From: Caballeronia concitans
Lineage (GTDB): Bacteria > Pseudomonadota > Gammaproteobacteria > Burkholderiales > Burkholderiaceae
NCBI RefSeq assembly: GCF_001544615.1
Contig: NZ_FCNV02000003.1
Coordinates: 496,001-560,000 of the forward strand
Direction of reading: 5' to 3'
DNA: 64,000 bases
In this document: one piece after another, positions 1 to 10,423 of the stretch
Numbering within the stretch: the stretch's first letter is position 1
How the letters are laid out: every line of letters starts with the position of its first letter
Program-made: the position numbers and the translations under genes
Notes under the pieces: model-generated
What the model was told of the DNA's origin: nothing
Databases searched by the model: none
What the model saw: only the letters and a program-made list of their open reading frames with translations

Positions 1-618
1 CATGAACATCAGTTGCCAGGCGGCGGGGTTGAAGTCCCAGAGCGTGTCGTCGGCGGACGGCATGTATTCGCCGATCTGCGGCGCGCACGCCCACAGCGCG
101 AGGCTTAAGCCCAGCAGCAGCCACGGCTTGCTGCGCGCGAGCGGCAGCGCGAGCGGCACCGACAGCGCGAAGAGCGCGTACATCGGCAGGACGGCTGCGA
201 GATACGGCTGGCGCTCGAACGTCAGGATTTGCGCGAGCGAAGCCAGCGGCGCCGAGGTCACGCTGTCCAGATCGTGCAGCACGAGATTCGGCGCGTGACC
301 GTAGAACGGGCGCAGCAGGAAGGTCGCGACCAGCATCAGCACGGCCGTGACCAGAAACGCGCGATAGATTTCGAACGCGCGCTTGACGAAGCGCATGCGC
401 GCGGCGCTTTCCGAGCGGCGTTCGGCGAGCGACGCGTACGCGGTCGCGGTTGCGAAGCCGCCGAGAAACACGAAGACTTCGGCGGCGTCGTTGAGCGCGA
501 ACGCGTGCAGCGTGAAGCGCGACAACATGCTCCCGCCGATATGATCGACGACGATGATCAGCAGGACGAGTCCCCGGAAGAAGTCCAGCTCGACGAGGCG
601 TTGCGATTTTCCGGACAT
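1..618 (-). CDS. OpgC-domain membrane acyltransferase, 5' part only
   Basis: The gene reads right to left off the window edge, so only the first 206 codons are present. The N-terminus MSGKSQRLVELDFFRGLVLL followed by IIVVDH is the hallmark of OpgC-type proteins, which are polytopic inner-membrane acyltransferases; the founding member succinylates osmoregulated periplasmic glucans. Several hydrophobic segments are visible at about residues 14-30, 45-60, 80-97 and 125-165. The ATG at 618 is the first in-frame start directly before the conserved motif; its ribosome site is weak. The substrate cannot be told from the sequence, and many OpgC-domain proteins in this family have no assigned role. 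The divergent neighbour is the TerC gene. Confidence 0.75.
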   Translation of the reverse strand, partial: MSGKSQRLVELDFFRGLVLLIIVVDHIGGSMLSRFTLHAFALNDAAEVFVFLGGFATATAYASLAERRSESAARMRFVKRAFEIYRAFLVTAVLMLVATFLLRPFYGHAPNLVLHDLDSVTSAPLASLAQILTFERQPYLAAVLPMYALFALSVPLALPLARSKPWLLLGLSLALWACAPQIGEYMPSADDTLWDFNPAAWQLMFM

Positions 619-802
619 GCGGCGTATGGTGGTTTTCTGCGGCGCGCAGGAGGTTTAGGCGGCGACCGCGCGGACGCGGCATCGAAGCGTAGGAGTTTAC
701 CCTTAAATGCGGCGGTGCATCATCGGAACAGACGCAGTTTTCCGTTTCAAATCCGTTATTTGTGGCTTTCCGGACTTCCCGAAGCAGTTCTGACCGCCCG
801 AT

Positions 803-840
803 ATCCCGAAAAGTTTTCACTTTGCTTTCATTTTCGGGAT
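803..840. promoter_or_regulatory. Perfect inverted repeat in the terC leader
   Basis: The arms ATCCCGAAAA (803-812) and TTTTCGGGAT (831-840) are exact reverse complements around an 18-base loop, ending 48 bases before the TerC start. It can form a stable RNA hairpin or act as a dyad operator. No U-run follows, so it is not a standard terminator. TerC genes elsewhere are often under metal-sensing leaders (yybP-ykoY), but I do not see that aptamer consensus here. Confidence 0.5.
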
Positions 841-888
841 CGATCAGGCTAAGATCACGCCCTCTCCCCAAACGACTGGCACGCTCGC

Positions 889-1647
889 ATGGACTATTTT
901 GCCGCCCTCGTCACCGATCCCGCCGCCTGGGCCGCCCTGGCGACCCTCGTCGTGATGGAAGTCGTGCTCGGCATCGACAACCTGATCTTCATCTCGATTC
1001 TCACGAACAAGCTGCCCGCCGCGCACCGGACGCGCACGCAACGCATCGGAATCGGGCTCGCGCTCGTGATGCGGCTCGGCCTGCTCGGCACCGTCGCGCT
1101 CATCGTGCGGCTCACCACGCCGATCTTCGAGGCGTTCGGCCACGGCTTTTCGTGGCGCGACCTGATTCTGATCGCGGGCGGCGCGTTTCTCGTCTGGAAG
1201 GCGACGACCGAAATCCACCATCACGTTTCGCACGACGACGACCACGCCGGCCCCGCGACGAGCGGCGGCCTCACGCCGTTGTCGGCCATCGGCCAGATTC
1301 TGGTGCTCGATCTCGTGTTTTCCATCGACAGCATCGTGACGGCGGTCGGCATGACCGAACACATTCCGATCATGTTCGTCGCGGTGATCGCGGCGGTCAC
1401 GGTGATGCTGTTCGCGGCCGGGCCGCTGTCGCGCTTCATCGAGCGCAATCCGACCATCGTGATGCTCGCGCTCGGCTTCCTGCTGGTCATTGGGATGACG
1501 CTGATCGCCGAAGGCTTCGGATCGCACGTGCCGAAGGGCTACATCTACGCGGCGATGGCGTTCTCCGCGCTGGTCGAGGGCCTCAACATGCTGGCGCGCA
1601 GGGCGAACAACAAGCGCCGTGAGAAAAGCAGCATCGAACGCGGATGA
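889..1647 (+). CDS. TerC family integral membrane protein
   Basis: This 252-residue polytopic membrane protein opens [14 protein letters not shown] and has the TerC signature [15 protein letters not shown] near residues 22-36, repeated in inverted form as [16 protein letters not shown] near 137-152. The paired acidic GIDN and SIDS motifs in membrane helices are typical of the family. TerC relatives are linked to tellurite resistance and to manganese or calcium export at the membrane. A His/Asp-rich cytosolic loop ([12 protein letters not shown], about residues 105-116) could bind metal. The gene stands alone, with a hairpin in its leader. Substrate is inferred only from the family. Confidence 0.9.
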   Translation: MDYFAALVTDPAAWAALATLVVMEVVLGIDNLIFISILTNKLPAAHRTRTQRIGIGLALVMRLGLLGTVALIVRLTTPIFEAFGHGFSWRDLILIAGGAFLVWKATTEIHHHVSHDDDHAGPATSGGLTPLSAIGQILVLDLVFSIDSIVTAVGMTEHIPIMFVAVIAAVTVMLFAAGPLSRFIERNPTIVMLALGFLLVIGMTLIAEGFGSHVPKGYIYAAMAFSALVEGLNMLARRANNKRREKSSIERG

Positions 1648-1653
1648 CGTGAC

Positions 1654-2061
1654 CTAGAACGGCAATTCGCGCTGCGGGTTATCGTTCGCGGCCGGTTCCG
1701 ACGATGACGGCAACGGCTGCGCGCGCAGCCATCGCGCGATGGCATCGACAACGTGCTGGCGCTCCGCTTCGTCGAGCGCCTTGCCTGCCGCGATGCCATG
1801 CCACTTCGCAAGACACGTCCTGCAGCACGTCGCGGTCGCGTGTTGAGCGATGAAAACAGGATGACCGCGAAACGGCGTCTGCTTGCCGTCGTTCAGCGGG
1901 GCTTGCGGCGCAAGACGCTTCGCGATCAAGTCATGCGCCTGCAACAGCACCGTTTCGATTCCACGTTCCCGCAGATAGCGCCCTTCTCGCACGTCCAACG
2001 CAAATCGCCGGCGAAACGCCGATTTCACGAGAGCTTCGAACACGGCATCGAGGTCGCGCAT
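1654..2061 (-). CDS. DUF4186 family protein
   Basis: The predicted 135-residue protein begins MRDLDAVFEALVKSAFRRRF and contains the DUF4186 core: DGKQTPFRGHPVFIAQHAT, then a CCRTCLAKWHGI segment whose Cys and His residues could bind metal. The start at 2061 is chosen because GAAGGA lies about nine bases upstream and because it begins only five bases after the cobM stop, suggesting translational coupling at the end of the cobM-cobK-cbiD-cobL transcript. The longer in-frame ORF up to 2433 is only read-through over cobM. The molecular function of DUF4186 is unknown to me; the operon position may mean a link to cobalamin synthesis or mere co-transcription. Confidence 0.75.
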   Translation of the reverse strand: MRDLDAVFEALVKSAFRRRFALDVREGRYLRERGIETVLLQAHDLIAKRLAPQAPLNDGKQTPFRGHPVFIAQHATATCCRTCLAKWHGIAAGKALDEAERQHVVDAIARWLRAQPLPSSSEPAANDNPQRELPF

Positions 2062-2066
2062 GCGGA

Positions 2067-2792
2067 TCAGTCCTTCGCGTAGAGCGTGGAATCGGCGAAA
2101 CCGTGGGCGTCCAGCACGCGTCCGACGATGATCATCGCCGTGCGCTCCACGCCCGCCGCGCGCACTTTCTGCGCGATATCCGCGAGCGTGCCTTCCACGC
2201 GCGCTTCGTCCGGCCAGCTCGCGCGGAACACGACCGCGACCGGGCAATCCTCGCCGTAATGCGGCACGAGATCGGCGACGATACGCTCGATATGACGCAC
2301 GCCGAGATGAATGGCGAGCGTCGCGCGATGGCGTGCCAGATCGGCAAGCGATTCGCCCGGCGGCATCGACGTCTTCGCGGCATAGCGCGTGAGAATGACC
2401 GTCTGCGAAATGCCGGGCAAGGTCAGCTCGCATTTGAGCGCCGCCGCCGATGCCGCCGCCGCCGTCACGCCCGGCACGATTTCATAAGGAATCCATATCT
2501 TTTCGATACGGCGAATCTGCTCGCCGATCGCGCCGTAAAGCGATGGATCGCCCGAATGCACGCGCGCGACATCCTCGCCGTTCGCATGCGCCTGCTGCAG
2601 CAGTGCGACGATGGCATCGAGATCGAGCTCGGCCGTGTTGATCACACGCGTCGCGCGATGGCCCGCCAGCACGCCTTCGGGCACGAGCGAACCTGCATAG
2701 AGAATCACCGGACACGAACGAATGAGCCTTTGCCCTTTGACGGTGATGAGTTCGGGATCGCCGGGTCCGGCGCCGATGAAATAGACGGTCAT
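2067..2792 (-). CDS. cobM: Precorrin-4 C11-methyltransferase
   Basis: CobM transfers a methyl group from S-adenosylmethionine to C11 of precorrin-4 in corrin ring synthesis. The 241-residue protein starts [20 protein letters not shown], the glycine-rich SAM-binding start of the tetrapyrrole methylase fold. It also has the second signature VHSGDPSLYGA near 78-88 and PGVTAAAASAA near 107-117. The length fits the family. It overlaps the upstream cobK by four bases and is followed by DUF4186 five bases on, so the genes form one tight minus-strand operon. Confidence 0.95.
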   Translation of the reverse strand: MTVYFIGAGPGDPELITVKGQRLIRSCPVILYAGSLVPEGVLAGHRATRVINTAELDLDAIVALLQQAHANGEDVARVHSGDPSLYGAIGEQIRRIEKIWIPYEIVPGVTAAAASAAALKCELTLPGISQTVILTRYAAKTSMPPGESLADLARHRATLAIHLGVRHIERIVADLVPHYGEDCPVAVVFRASWPDEARVEGTLADIAQKVRAAGVERTAMIIVGRVLDAHGFADSTLYAKD

Positions 2793-3523
2793 TGCAGGTT
2801 GAAGTCGTAGGCGAGCAACGCATCGCGCGCGCTCGCAGGGTCGTCGAATTCGCGATCGGCTGGGGGCAGCGCGGGCCGCGCGAGCATTACAACAGGCAGG
2901 CCGCGTTCCCGCGCAACAGTCAGTTTGGCTTCCGTCGCCTTGCCGCCGCTGTTCTTGCTGACGACCACATCGATACGCGCGGAATCGAAAAGCGCGCGTT
3001 CGCCGGCGATATCGAAAGGTCCGCGTGCATCGACGATATCGGCGCGCGCATTGCCTTCATGCGGATCGAGACAGCGAACGGTCCAGCGCTGCGACGCGGG
3101 GATCTCGCTGAGATGCGCAAGCGGCTCGCGTCCGAGCGTGAAGAGCGGCCGATGAAACCGCGCGATGCGTTCCACGATACCGTTCCAGTCCGCCGCCTCG
3201 CGCCAGTCGTCGCCGGGCTGCGGCTGCCATGCGGGACGCCTCACCGCCCACAGCGGAACGTCCGCGCGCGTGCATGCTTCGCGCGCGTGCCGGCTCATTT
3301 GCGCGGCATACGGATGCGTCGCATCGACGACGAGCGCGATCTCATTCGCGCTCATATAGTCGATAAGCCCCGGCACGCCGCCGAATCCGCCGACGCGCAC
3401 GTCGCACGCGAGATCGGTCGGCACGCGCGCGAGGCCCGCAATGCTGTAGATATGCGGCTTCGTCATGCCGCGCGCGATGATCAGCGCATCGCCGGTGCCG
3501 CCGAGTAACAACGCGCGCTTCAT
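2789..3523 (-). CDS. cobK: Precorrin-6A reductase
   Basis: CobK reduces precorrin-6A to dihydro-precorrin-6 using NADPH. The 244-residue protein begins [20 protein letters not shown], with the GGTGDA nucleotide-binding start typical of CobK/CbiJ. It also has [13 protein letters not shown] near residues 65-77 and the late motif [15 protein letters not shown] near 191-205. It overlaps cbiD upstream and cobM downstream by four bases each (ATGA-type coupling). Assignment to CobK rather than CbiJ follows from the presence of oxygen-dependent cobG in the same locus. Confidence 0.93.
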   Translation of the reverse strand: MKRALLLGGTGDALIIARGMTKPHIYSIAGLARVPTDLACDVRVGGFGGVPGLIDYMSANEIALVVDATHPYAAQMSRHAREACTRADVPLWAVRRPAWQPQPGDDWREAADWNGIVERIARFHRPLFTLGREPLAHLSEIPASQRWTVRCLDPHEGNARADIVDARGPFDIAGERALFDSARIDVVVSKNSGGKATEAKLTVARERGLPVVMLARPALPPADREFDDPASARDALLAYDFNLQ

Positions 3524-4635
3524 GTTGCCCTTCCCACGATCACCCCTTGCCTGTCGATGGCGAATGTCTCCACGACGACGCCGTGCGGCACGACATCGCG
3601 CGCGACATCACGCGCCCGCGCGCACACGACATCGCCTAGTTGAATGCCCTCGCCGCGCGCCAGCTTCAACGCTTCCTGGCTCGTGTTGGCCGCGCGAATG
3701 GCTGATTGAAGGGCATTGCTCGCGCCGGCATCCGCGGCCCACACGGCAAGCAGCGGAAGGTCGATGCTCGAATTGCGGCTATGCAGATCCATGTGCCCCG
3801 CCGCGAGCTTGCTCAGCTTGCCGAAGCCGCCGCACAAACTCAGCTTGTCGACGGGCGCGCGCCGCAAGTGCTTGAGCACCGCGCCCGCGAAATCGCCCAT
3901 TTCGATCAGCGCGATATCCGGCATGCCGTAAAGCGCGCGCATCGCGTCTTCGCTCTGATTGCCCGTGCACGCCGCGATATGCCGCACGCCGTTGGCCCGC
4001 GCGACATCGATGCCCTGATGAATCGACGCGATATACGCCGAACAGGAGAACGGCCTGACGATGCCCGTCGTTCCCAATATCGACAGCCCGCCGACGATGC
4101 CGAGCCGTGGGTTCATCGTTTTGAGCGCGAGCGCTTCGCCGTCCTCGACGCCGATCGTCACATCGAAACCGCCTGCATAGTTCGAGAGCGCCGCGAGCCG
4201 TTCGAGGTGCTCGGTCATCATCTTGCGCGGCACGGGATTGATGGCCGGTTCGCCGATCGCGAGCGCAAGTCCCGCACGCGTCACGGTGCCGACGCCCGGT
4301 CCCGCGTGAAAGCGCACGCCCGCATCCGCCGACAACTGCACGCGCGCGAAGACCAGCGCGCCATGCGTGACATCGGGATCGTCGCCCGCGTCCTTGATGA
4401 CGCCCGCTTCGGCTGCATTACGCGTGTCGCTTATCACGCGGCAGAACTCGAGTTTCATCGTGACGTGCTGGCCCTTCGGCAACACGATCTCGGCGCGCTC
4501 GCTTGCATCGCCCGTCAACAGAAGGCGCGCGGCCGCGAGACTCGTCACGGTCGCGCAGCTTCCGGTGGTATAGCCGCTTCTGAGCGGCGCGGGGGTTTCG
4601 GGCGTTTCGTCGCGCATGCGGCTCGTTCGATCCAT
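3520..4635 (-). CDS. cbiD: Precorrin-5B C1-methyltransferase (CbiD type)
   Basis: CbiD carries out the C1 methylation linked to loss of the two-carbon fragment from precorrin-5. The protein has 371 residues; [20 protein letters not shown] near 18-37 and [14 protein letters not shown] near 187-200 are family signatures. The aerobic pathway of Pseudomonas denitrificans uses the unrelated CobF here; no cobF is visible in this window, so CbiD most likely replaces it, as in several other proteobacteria. ATG at 4635 is used, although a second in-frame ATG six codons later would also fit. It overlaps cobK by four bases and lies 13 bases after cobL. Confidence 0.93.
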   Translation of the reverse strand: MDRTSRMRDETPETPAPLRSGYTTGSCATVTSLAAARLLLTGDASERAEIVLPKGQHVTMKLEFCRVISDTRNAAEAGVIKDAGDDPDVTHGALVFARVQLSADAGVRFHAGPGVGTVTRAGLALAIGEPAINPVPRKMMTEHLERLAALSNYAGGFDVTIGVEDGEALALKTMNPRLGIVGGLSILGTTGIVRPFSCSAYIASIHQGIDVARANGVRHIAACTGNQSEDAMRALYGMPDIALIEMGDFAGAVLKHLRRAPVDKLSLCGGFGKLSKLAAGHMDLHSRNSSIDLPLLAVWAADAGASNALQSAIRAANTSQEALKLARGEGIQLGDVVCARARDVARDVVPHGVVVETFAIDRQGVIVGRAT

Positions 4636-4648
4636 TAATTAGGATCGC

Positions 4649-5857
4649 TCACGACTTTTTAACGTGCAGCACGGTGATCGGCAATGCTTGCCGCCACGTA
4701 TCGAAACTGCCGAGCGGTTCCGACTGCGCGATGCCGATGCGCGTCAGTTCGCCGCCATATCGCGCACGCCAGTCGATGAGCGCCGCTTCGCTCTGCAACG
4801 TCACCGCGTTGACAATGAGCCGCCCGCCCTGACGCAGCTTCGCCCAGCACGTATCGAGCACGCCCGGCACGGTGGCGCCTCCGCCGACGAACACCGCATC
4901 CGGCGCGGCGAGGCCCGCGAGCGCGGCGGGCGCTTCGCCTTTCACGAGCTCGAGCGCGGGCACGCCGAGCGCATCGCGGTTATGTTCGATGAGACGCTGC
5001 CGGCCTTCATTCGCTTCGATTGCAATCGCGCGGCAAGCGGGATGCGCACGCATCCATTCGATGCCGATGGAACCGCAGCCCGCGCCCACGTCCCATAGCA
5101 GCTCGCCCGGCTGCGGCGCGAGATGCGCGAGCGTGATCGCGCGCACGTCGCGCTTGGTGAGCTGGCCATCGTGACGGTAAGCGTCATCGGGCAAACCGGG
5201 TGTCAGCGGCGGTCCCGCGTGCCCCGCGTGCGTCCTGCATTCGATAGCCACGAGATTGAGCGCGGCCACTTCGGGCTCGCGCCAGTCGTCTGCACGTTCG
5301 TCGATGCGTCGCTCGTTCATGCCGCCCAGATGCTCGAACACCGTCATGCGGCTTGCGCCGAAACCGTGCGCGGTCAGCATCGATGCGATCGCAGCGGGCG
5401 TCGCGCCATCGGCGCTCAATACGAGGAGGCGCGCGCCGCGAAACGTATGCGCGAGCAGCTCGGCGACAGGCCGCCCGACGAGCGATACGCACTGCGCATC
5501 CTGCAGCGCCCAATGCAGCCGCGACGCCGCGAGCGACAGCGACGAAGGCGCGGGAATCACGCGCATTTCGTCGTGAGAAAGCTCGCGTGCGAGCGTCGCG
5601 CCGACACCATAGTGCATCGGATCGCCGCTCGCGAGCACGCATACACGCGCGCCGCTCTTGCGTTCGGCGAGGACGGCATCGATGGAAAAGGGCTTGGGCC
5701 ACGGCACGCGCCGCGCCGCGATGCGTGCGGGCAAGAGCGCGAGATGACGCTCGCCGCCATGGATCGAACCGGCTTCGACGAGCGCGCAACGCGCCTCGCG
5801 GCTCAAGCCATGCCAGCCGTCCTCGCCGATGCCTACCACGGTCAGCCAGGTCGACAT
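4649..5857 (-). CDS. cobL: Precorrin-6Y C5,15-methyltransferase (decarboxylating)
   Basis: CobL methylates C5 and C15 and decarboxylates the ring C acetate. The 402-residue protein is the usual fusion. A CbiE-like tetrapyrrole methylase half ([20 protein letters not shown] at the start) is followed by a CbiT-like SAM methyltransferase half with [17 protein letters not shown] near residue 250 onward. The start at 5857 has GAGGAG seven bases upstream. A longer open frame to 6637 runs antisense over the riboswitch and cobG and is not real. It is the first gene of the cobL-cbiD-cobK-cobM-DUF4186 operon and is divergent from cobG. Confidence 0.94.
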   Translation of the reverse strand: MSTWLTVVGIGEDGWHGLSREARCALVEAGSIHGGERHLALLPARIAARRVPWPKPFSIDAVLAERKSGARVCVLASGDPMHYGVGATLARELSHDEMRVIPAPSSLSLAASRLHWALQDAQCVSLVGRPVAELLAHTFRGARLLVLSADGATPAAIASMLTAHGFGASRMTVFEHLGGMNERRIDERADDWREPEVAALNLVAIECRTHAGHAGPPLTPGLPDDAYRHDGQLTKRDVRAITLAHLAPQPGELLWDVGAGCGSIGIEWMRAHPACRAIAIEANEGRQRLIEHNRDALGVPALELVKGEAPAALAGLAAPDAVFVGGGATVPGVLDTCWAKLRQGGRLIVNAVTLQSEAALIDWRARYGGELTRIGIAQSEPLGSFDTWRQALPITVLHVKKS

Positions 5858-5952
5858 GCGCCGTCTCCTCGTTGCGGTTCGCCGCGCGCAATGCGAGAAA
5901 ACAGCATGCGCGAAGCGGTCTGATGGTCGATAAAAGCGGGCATAATAACGTC

Positions 5953-6116
5953 CGTCGGTGCCTGATGGGGTGAAACCCTGAAGGCCTAACAGGGAACACA
6001 GAGAAACTGTGGCTGCCCCCGCAATTGTACGCAGCGAGTCCGCGCTCCACTGCCACTGGTTTATACCGGGAAGGCCGGCGCGGATGGCGACCTGCCAGCC
6101 AAGAGACCTGCCGACG
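5953..6116 (+). promoter_or_regulatory. Cobalamin riboswitch ahead of cobG
   Basis: Conserved parts of the B12 aptamer appear in order: GGTGCC, a GGGAACACAG segment, GCTGCCCCCGCAATTGTA, GCCACTG, GGGAAGGC and the B12-box AGCCAAGAGACCTGCC. The outer stem is formed by CGTCGG (5953-5958) and CCGACG (6111-6116). By family knowledge it binds adenosylcobalamin or a related corrinoid and lowers expression of the cobG-cobH-cobI-cobJ transcript. No U-run terminator follows, so translational or Rho-dependent control is more likely (inference). Confidence 0.93.
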
Positions 6117-6200
6117 CAATCATCAACGCTTATTTCGCGCGACGCCGACCGGGCGGGGTGTACCGGTCTCTTCATACGCGATACCGCACCGGCCACGCTT

Positions 6201-7463
6201 TTGAACGCATTCTTGTCCACACCGCGGCCCTCGGCCTGTCCGGGCCTCATGCGCATCGTGCAGGCACGCGATGGCGGTCTGGCGCGTCTGCGTCTCGCGG
6301 GCGGCGAACTGAACGCGCATGCGGCGCACGCCGTCGCGCGCGCTGCGATTCGCTGCGGCTCGGGCGTCATCGACATCACGAACCGCGCGAACCTGCAACT
6401 GCGGGGCATTCGCGACGATGCACACGCGGAACTCATCGGCATCGCGCTTGAAGCCGGCCTCGGTCCGCAAGCCGAAGGCGGCGACGATATCCGCAACGTC
6501 ATGCTAAGCCCGCTCTCGAACGACGGCACGCGCACGCTCGCCGCTGACATCATCGCCGCGATGCAACGCGATGCCGCGCTGCATGCGTTATCGCCGAAGT
6601 TCGCGTTGCAGCTCGATGGCGGGGAACCGCTTGCCATGCTCGATCATCCGCATGACGTGTGGCTGTCCGCGCTCGAAGACGGCGCGCGTTTCGCGTTCGG
6701 TCTCGCAGGCTCGATGCCGCATCGCGCAAACGACATGCCCGCGCTCGGCAGCATTGCACGCGATGGTGTCGTGGCGTTCGTCATCGCGGTGCTGCATGCG
6801 TTTCTTGCGCATGCATCGCCTGAAGAGCATCGCATGCGTGATGTGCTCAAGCGCATCGGCATCGCGCGCTTTCTCGATTCGCTGACATTCGACGCCGCAT
6901 GCGATGCATGGCGCCGCGTGCCGTCCGATGCATCGCTGCGTCTCGGCGCACATGCGAACCCACAGGGCGACGCGTGGTACGTCGGCGCGCAACCGCCGCT
7001 CGGCCGTCTCGATGCATCGACGCTCGATGCGCTTGCTGATCTTGCGACATCGCACGCGCAAGGCCGGATCATCATGACGCCGTGGCAAAGCGTGTTGCTG
7101 CCGGGCGTTGCGTTGCAGTCGACGCAATACGTGATCGATCGATTGCAGGCGCTCGGCCTCGTCACGGACCCGCGTGATCCGCTTGCGCGCGTGATCGCGT
7201 GCACGGGATCAACGGGTTGCGCGAAGAGTCACGCCGACACCAAAGCCGACGCATACCGCATCGCGCCGTTGCTGCCCGCGCATATCGAAGCGCATTTGAG
7301 CGGCTGCGATCGTTCGTGCGCGGCGGCGCATCCCGTCGCCGTGACGCTGTTCGCCGTCGAACCCGGACACTATGACCTGCACCTGCATGCGCGCCGCGTC
7401 GCACAGAACCTTTCCATCGAAGAGGCGGCCGCGTGGCTCGCCCGGAGCCATGCCGATGCTTGA
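6201..7463 (+). CDS. cobG: Precorrin-3B synthase
   Basis: CobG is the oxygen-using iron-sulfur/non-haem iron enzyme that makes precorrin-3B, the committed aerobic step. The protein resembles the sulfite/nitrite reductase family: [15 protein letters not shown] at the start, [12 protein letters not shown] in the first half, and C-terminal cysteine motifs [14 protein letters not shown] and [14 protein letters not shown] for the Fe-S cluster. No ATG lies between the riboswitch and the conserved N-terminus, so a TTG start is needed; 6201 (420 residues) or 6213 both fit. An in-frame ATG at 6009 lies inside the aptamer and is rejected. The stop overlaps cobH. Confidence 0.9.
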   Translation: MNAFLSTPRPSACPGLMRIVQARDGGLARLRLAGGELNAHAAHAVARAAIRCGSGVIDITNRANLQLRGIRDDAHAELIGIALEAGLGPQAEGGDDIRNVMLSPLSNDGTRTLAADIIAAMQRDAALHALSPKFALQLDGGEPLAMLDHPHDVWLSALEDGARFAFGLAGSMPHRANDMPALGSIARDGVVAFVIAVLHAFLAHASPEEHRMRDVLKRIGIARFLDSLTFDAACDAWRRVPSDASLRLGAHANPQGDAWYVGAQPPLGRLDASTLDALADLATSHAQGRIIMTPWQSVLLPGVALQSTQYVIDRLQALGLVTDPRDPLARVIACTGSTGCAKSHADTKADAYRIAPLLPAHIEAHLSGCDRSCAAAHPVAVTLFAVEPGHYDLHLHARRVAQNLSIEEAAAWLARSHADA

Positions 7464-8082
7464 TTACATCCGCGACGGCGCGGAGATCTATCGTCAGTCG
7501 TTTGCGACGATCCGCGCCGAAGCCGACCTGAGCGCCCTTCCCTGCGACATCGAAAAGCTCGCCGTGCGTCTGATTCATGCATGCGGCATGGTCGATATCG
7601 TCGACGATCTGCGGTTTTCTAAAGGCGCGGGCGATGCGGGGCGCGCCGCGCTCGCCGCCGGCGCACCGATTCTCTGCGATGCGCGCATGGTCGCCGAAGG
7701 CATCACGCGCGCGCGCCTTCCCGCCGATAACCGCGTGATCTGCACGCTGGGCGACCCGTCCGTGCCCGAGCGCGCCCGCGCGATGAACAACACGCGCTCG
7801 GCCGCCGCGCTCGAATTGTGGCGGCCGGAACTCGAAGGCGCGATCGTCGCTATCGGCAATGCGCCGACTGCGCTCTTTCATCTGCTCGACATGATCGATG
7901 CCGGCGCACCCAAGCCCGCGCTCATTCTCGGCTTTCCCGTCGGCTTCATCGGCGCGGCGGAATCGAAAGCGCTGCTTGCCGCCGATAGTCGCGGCGTGCC
8001 GTTCGTCGCGCTGCTCGGACGGCGCGGCGGCAGCGCGATGGCTGCCGCGGCCGTGAACGCACTTGCTTCGGAGAACGAATGA
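7456..8082 (+). CDS. cobH: Precorrin-8X methylmutase
   Basis: CobH moves a methyl group from C11 to C12 to form hydrogenobyrinate. The 208-residue protein begins [20 protein letters not shown] and contains [18 protein letters not shown], with the catalytic His of the family (H41 or so), and [12 protein letters not shown] near the C-terminus. The ATG at 7456 is preferred over 7450 because GGAG lies eight bases before it. It overlaps the cobG stop by eight bases and the cobI start by four, so it sits within the riboswitch-led cobGHIJ transcript. Confidence 0.94.
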   Translation: MLDYIRDGAEIYRQSFATIRAEADLSALPCDIEKLAVRLIHACGMVDIVDDLRFSKGAGDAGRAALAAGAPILCDARMVAEGITRARLPADNRVICTLGDPSVPERARAMNNTRSAAALELWRPELEGAIVAIGNAPTALFHLLDMIDAGAPKPALILGFPVGFIGAAESKALLAADSRGVPFVALLGRRGGSAMAAAAVNALASENE

Positions 8083-8807
8083 TGAGCGGAAGGCTCTACG
8101 GCCTGGGCGTCGGCCCGGGAGACCCCGAACTCATCACCGTGAAAGCGCTGCGGCTATTGAAGTCCGCGCCGGTGGTGGCGTATTTCGTCGCGAAGGGAAA
8201 GAAAGGCAATGCGTTCGGCATTATCGAAGCGCATCTCGACGATGCGCAAACGCGCCTGCCGCTTGTGTATCCGGTCACGACCGAAGCGCTCGAACCGCCG
8301 CTGTGCTACGAGACGATCATCAGCGCGTTCTACGATGAAGCCGCGCTCGCCATTGCAGATCATCTCGAAGCCGGGCGCGATGTCGCCGTGATCTGCGAAG
8401 GCGACCCCTTCTTTTACGGCTCATACATGTATCTCCACGATCGTCTCGCCGGACGGTTCGATGCGCATGTCGTGCCCGGCGTGTGCTCGATGCTGGGCGG
8501 TGTGTCGGTGCTGGGCGCGCCGCTCGTGTATCGCAATCAGAGCCTTAGCGTGCTGTCGGGCGTGCTGTCCGAGGATGAACTCAAACACAAGCTCGAATCT
8601 TCGGATGCCGCCGTCGTGATGAAGCTCGGCCGCAACTTCGAGAAAGTGCGCCGCGTGCTGCGCGAACTCGGCCTCGACAAGCGCGCGCTTTACGTCGAGC
8701 GCGCGACAATGGCGAATCAACGCATCGTGCCGCTGGATGAAGTCGATCCGATGGCATCGCCCTATTTCTCGCTGCTCGTCGTGCCGGGTGAAAAATGGCA
8801 GGCATGA
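8079..8807 (+). CDS. cobI: Precorrin-2 C20-methyltransferase
   Basis: CobI methylates precorrin-2 at C20 to give precorrin-3A using SAM. The 242-residue protein has [20 protein letters not shown] at its start and [16 protein letters not shown] near 105-120, both tetrapyrrole-methylase signatures, plus [12 protein letters not shown] at 8079 is followed at once by a second ATG at 8082; either could serve. It overlaps cobH by four bases and ends inside the cobJ start. Confidence 0.95.
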   Translation: MMSGRLYGLGVGPGDPELITVKALRLLKSAPVVAYFVAKGKKGNAFGIIEAHLDDAQTRLPLVYPVTTEALEPPLCYETIISAFYDEAALAIADHLEAGRDVAVICEGDPFFYGSYMYLHDRLAGRFDAHVVPGVCSMLGGVSVLGAPLVYRNQSLSVLSGVLSEDELKHKLESSDAAVVMKLGRNFEKVRRVLRELGLDKRALYVERATMANQRIVPLDEVDPMASPYFSLLVVPGEKWQA

Positions 8808-10423
8808 AGACGTTTTCGACGCTTGCAATCGTCGTGCTCGGCGGCAGCGCGATGCAGACCGCGCGGCGCATACAAGCGCGTTTCGCCGAATCGCGCGTGC
8901 ATGGTCTTGCAAGCCGCGTTAACGCCGACATCGCTTATGACGATTTCGGTGCGCACGTGCGCGCGCTGTATGCGGCTGGCACGCCGATCGTCGCGTTGTG
9001 TTCGGCGGGCATCGTGATACGCGCGCTTGCGCCGTGTCTTGCCGATAAACAAGCCGAACCGCCCGTGCTAGCCGTCGCGCAAGATGGAAGCGCGGTGGTG
9101 CCGCTCGTCGGCGGCATGAGCGGCGTCAACGTGCTGGCGCGTGAGATTGCCGCGACGCTAGGCGTTGCGCCCGCGATCACCACGAGCGGGGAATTGCGCT
9201 TCGGCACGTGTCTGCTTGCGCCGCCTGAAGGTTATGCGCTCGCGGATATCGAACGCGGAAAGCGCTTCGTGTCCGATCTGCTCGCGGGCGAAGCGACGCG
9301 CATCGAAGGCCATGCGCCCTGGCTCGATCACGCCGACCTTCCTCGTGACGATGACGCGCGTCTCGCGGTGCGCGTCACACCGCATATCGATGACGACAAC
9401 GACAGTCTCGTCATTCATCCGCGTTGCGCGGTTGCGTGGGTTCGCAAAGTAAACGAGTCCGTCACGGAACGCGTGCGCGATGCGTTGCGTGAGCATCGAC
9501 TATCTCCGCTTGCGCTCGCCGCACTCGTCGCGCCGATGCACGCCATGACTTGCGACGCCCTCGCCGATGCCGCGCGAGCGCTGCACGTACCGCTGCGTTT
9601 CAGCGACGACGTGCCTTCGCACGACATTGTCATCACCGTCGCGAACGAACCCGTCGATGCGCAAACCATCGGCCGCGCGCGCGGGACGTTGACGGTCATC
9701 GGCCTCGGTCCCGGCAACGTCGACTTCATGACGCCCGCATCGAAAGCCGCGCTCGTCGCTGCACAGGACGTGCTCGGCTACGAAACGTATTTGCGCATGG
9801 CGGGGCCGTATCGCGCGGACCAGCGTGTGCACATGACGGACAACCGCGAGGAATTGCAGCGCGCGCGCCACGCATTCGAACTCGCGAGCGAAGGACGCAA
9901 CGTCGTGGTGGTCTCATCGGGCGATCCCGGCGTCTTCGCGATGGCCGCTGCCGTGCTCGAAGCATTGGACGAAGGCCACGCGATGCATCCCGAATGGCAC
10001 GCGGTCAAGCTCTCGATCTTGCCGGGCGTGTCCGCATCGCTCGCAACGGCTGCACGCGCGGGCGCACCGTTGGGCCATGACTTTTGCGTGCTATCGCTAT
10101 CGGATAACTTGAAGCCGTGGGACGTGATCGAGAAACGCATCCGTCACGCTTGCGAAGCGGATCTCGTGATGGCGTTCTATAACCCGCTGTCGAAAGCGCG
10201 GCCGTGGCAGTTCGATCGCGCGATGGACATCGTGCGGGAACATCGCGATGCAGCAACGCCCGTGGTGCTCGGCCGGGACGTGGGACGTCGCGCGGAAACC
10301 ATGCGCACGGTCACGCTCGGCGAACTGCATGGCGGACTCGTCGATATGCGGACGATGGTGATCGTCGGTTCATCGCGAACGCGCACGATCGGCGAATGGG
10401 TCTATACGCCGCGCTGGTATTGA
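8804..10423 (+). CDS. cobJ: CbiG-like/precorrin-3B C17-methyltransferase fusion
   Basis: The C-terminal half (from about residue 290, [20 protein letters not shown]) is CobJ, which contracts the ring and methylates C17 of precorrin-3[35 protein letters not shown] and [14 protein letters not shown] are its signatures. The first 290 residues match the CbiG N-terminal and central regions ([48 protein letters not shown]). This is a natural fusion seen in other proteobacteria, where the CbiG part has no proven separate activity in the aerobic route. The start at 8804 makes a four-base ATGA overlap with cobI; an ATG three codons earlier (8795) is possible. Confidence 0.92.
   Translation: MKTFSTLAIVVLGGSAMQTARRIQARFAESRVHGLASRVNADIAYDDFGAHVRALYAAGTPIVALCSAGIVIRALAPCLADKQAEPPVLAVAQDGSAVVPLVGGMSGVNVLAREIAATLGVAPAITTSGELRFGTCLLAPPEGYALADIERGKRFVSDLLAGEATRIEGHAPWLDHADLPRDDDARLAVRVTPHIDDDNDSLVIHPRCAVAWVRKVNESVTERVRDALREHRLSPLALAALVAPMHAMTCDALADAARALHVPLRFSDDVPSHDIVITVANEPVDAQTIGRARGTLTVIGLGPGNVDFMTPASKAALVAAQDVLGYETYLRMAGPYRADQRVHMTDNREELQRARHAFELASEGRNVVVVSSGDPGVFAMAAAVLEALDEGHAMHPEWHAVKLSILPGVSASLATAARAGAPLGHDFCVLSLSDNLKPWDVIEKRIRHACEADLVMAFYNPLSKARPWQFDRAMDIVREHRDAATPVVLGRDVGRRAETMRTVTLGELHGGLVDMRTMVIVGSSRTRTIGEWVYTPRWY

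Noticed and set aside
889-1647. Tellurite resistance operon
   Set aside because: Only the TerC-family membrane protein is present; no terA/B/D/E/Z genes surround it, so a general metal role is more likely.
5858-6637. Minus-strand extension of cobL by 260 codons
   Set aside because: It runs antisense over the cobG riboswitch and the cobG N-terminus; a good ribosome site and the conserved start lie at 5857.
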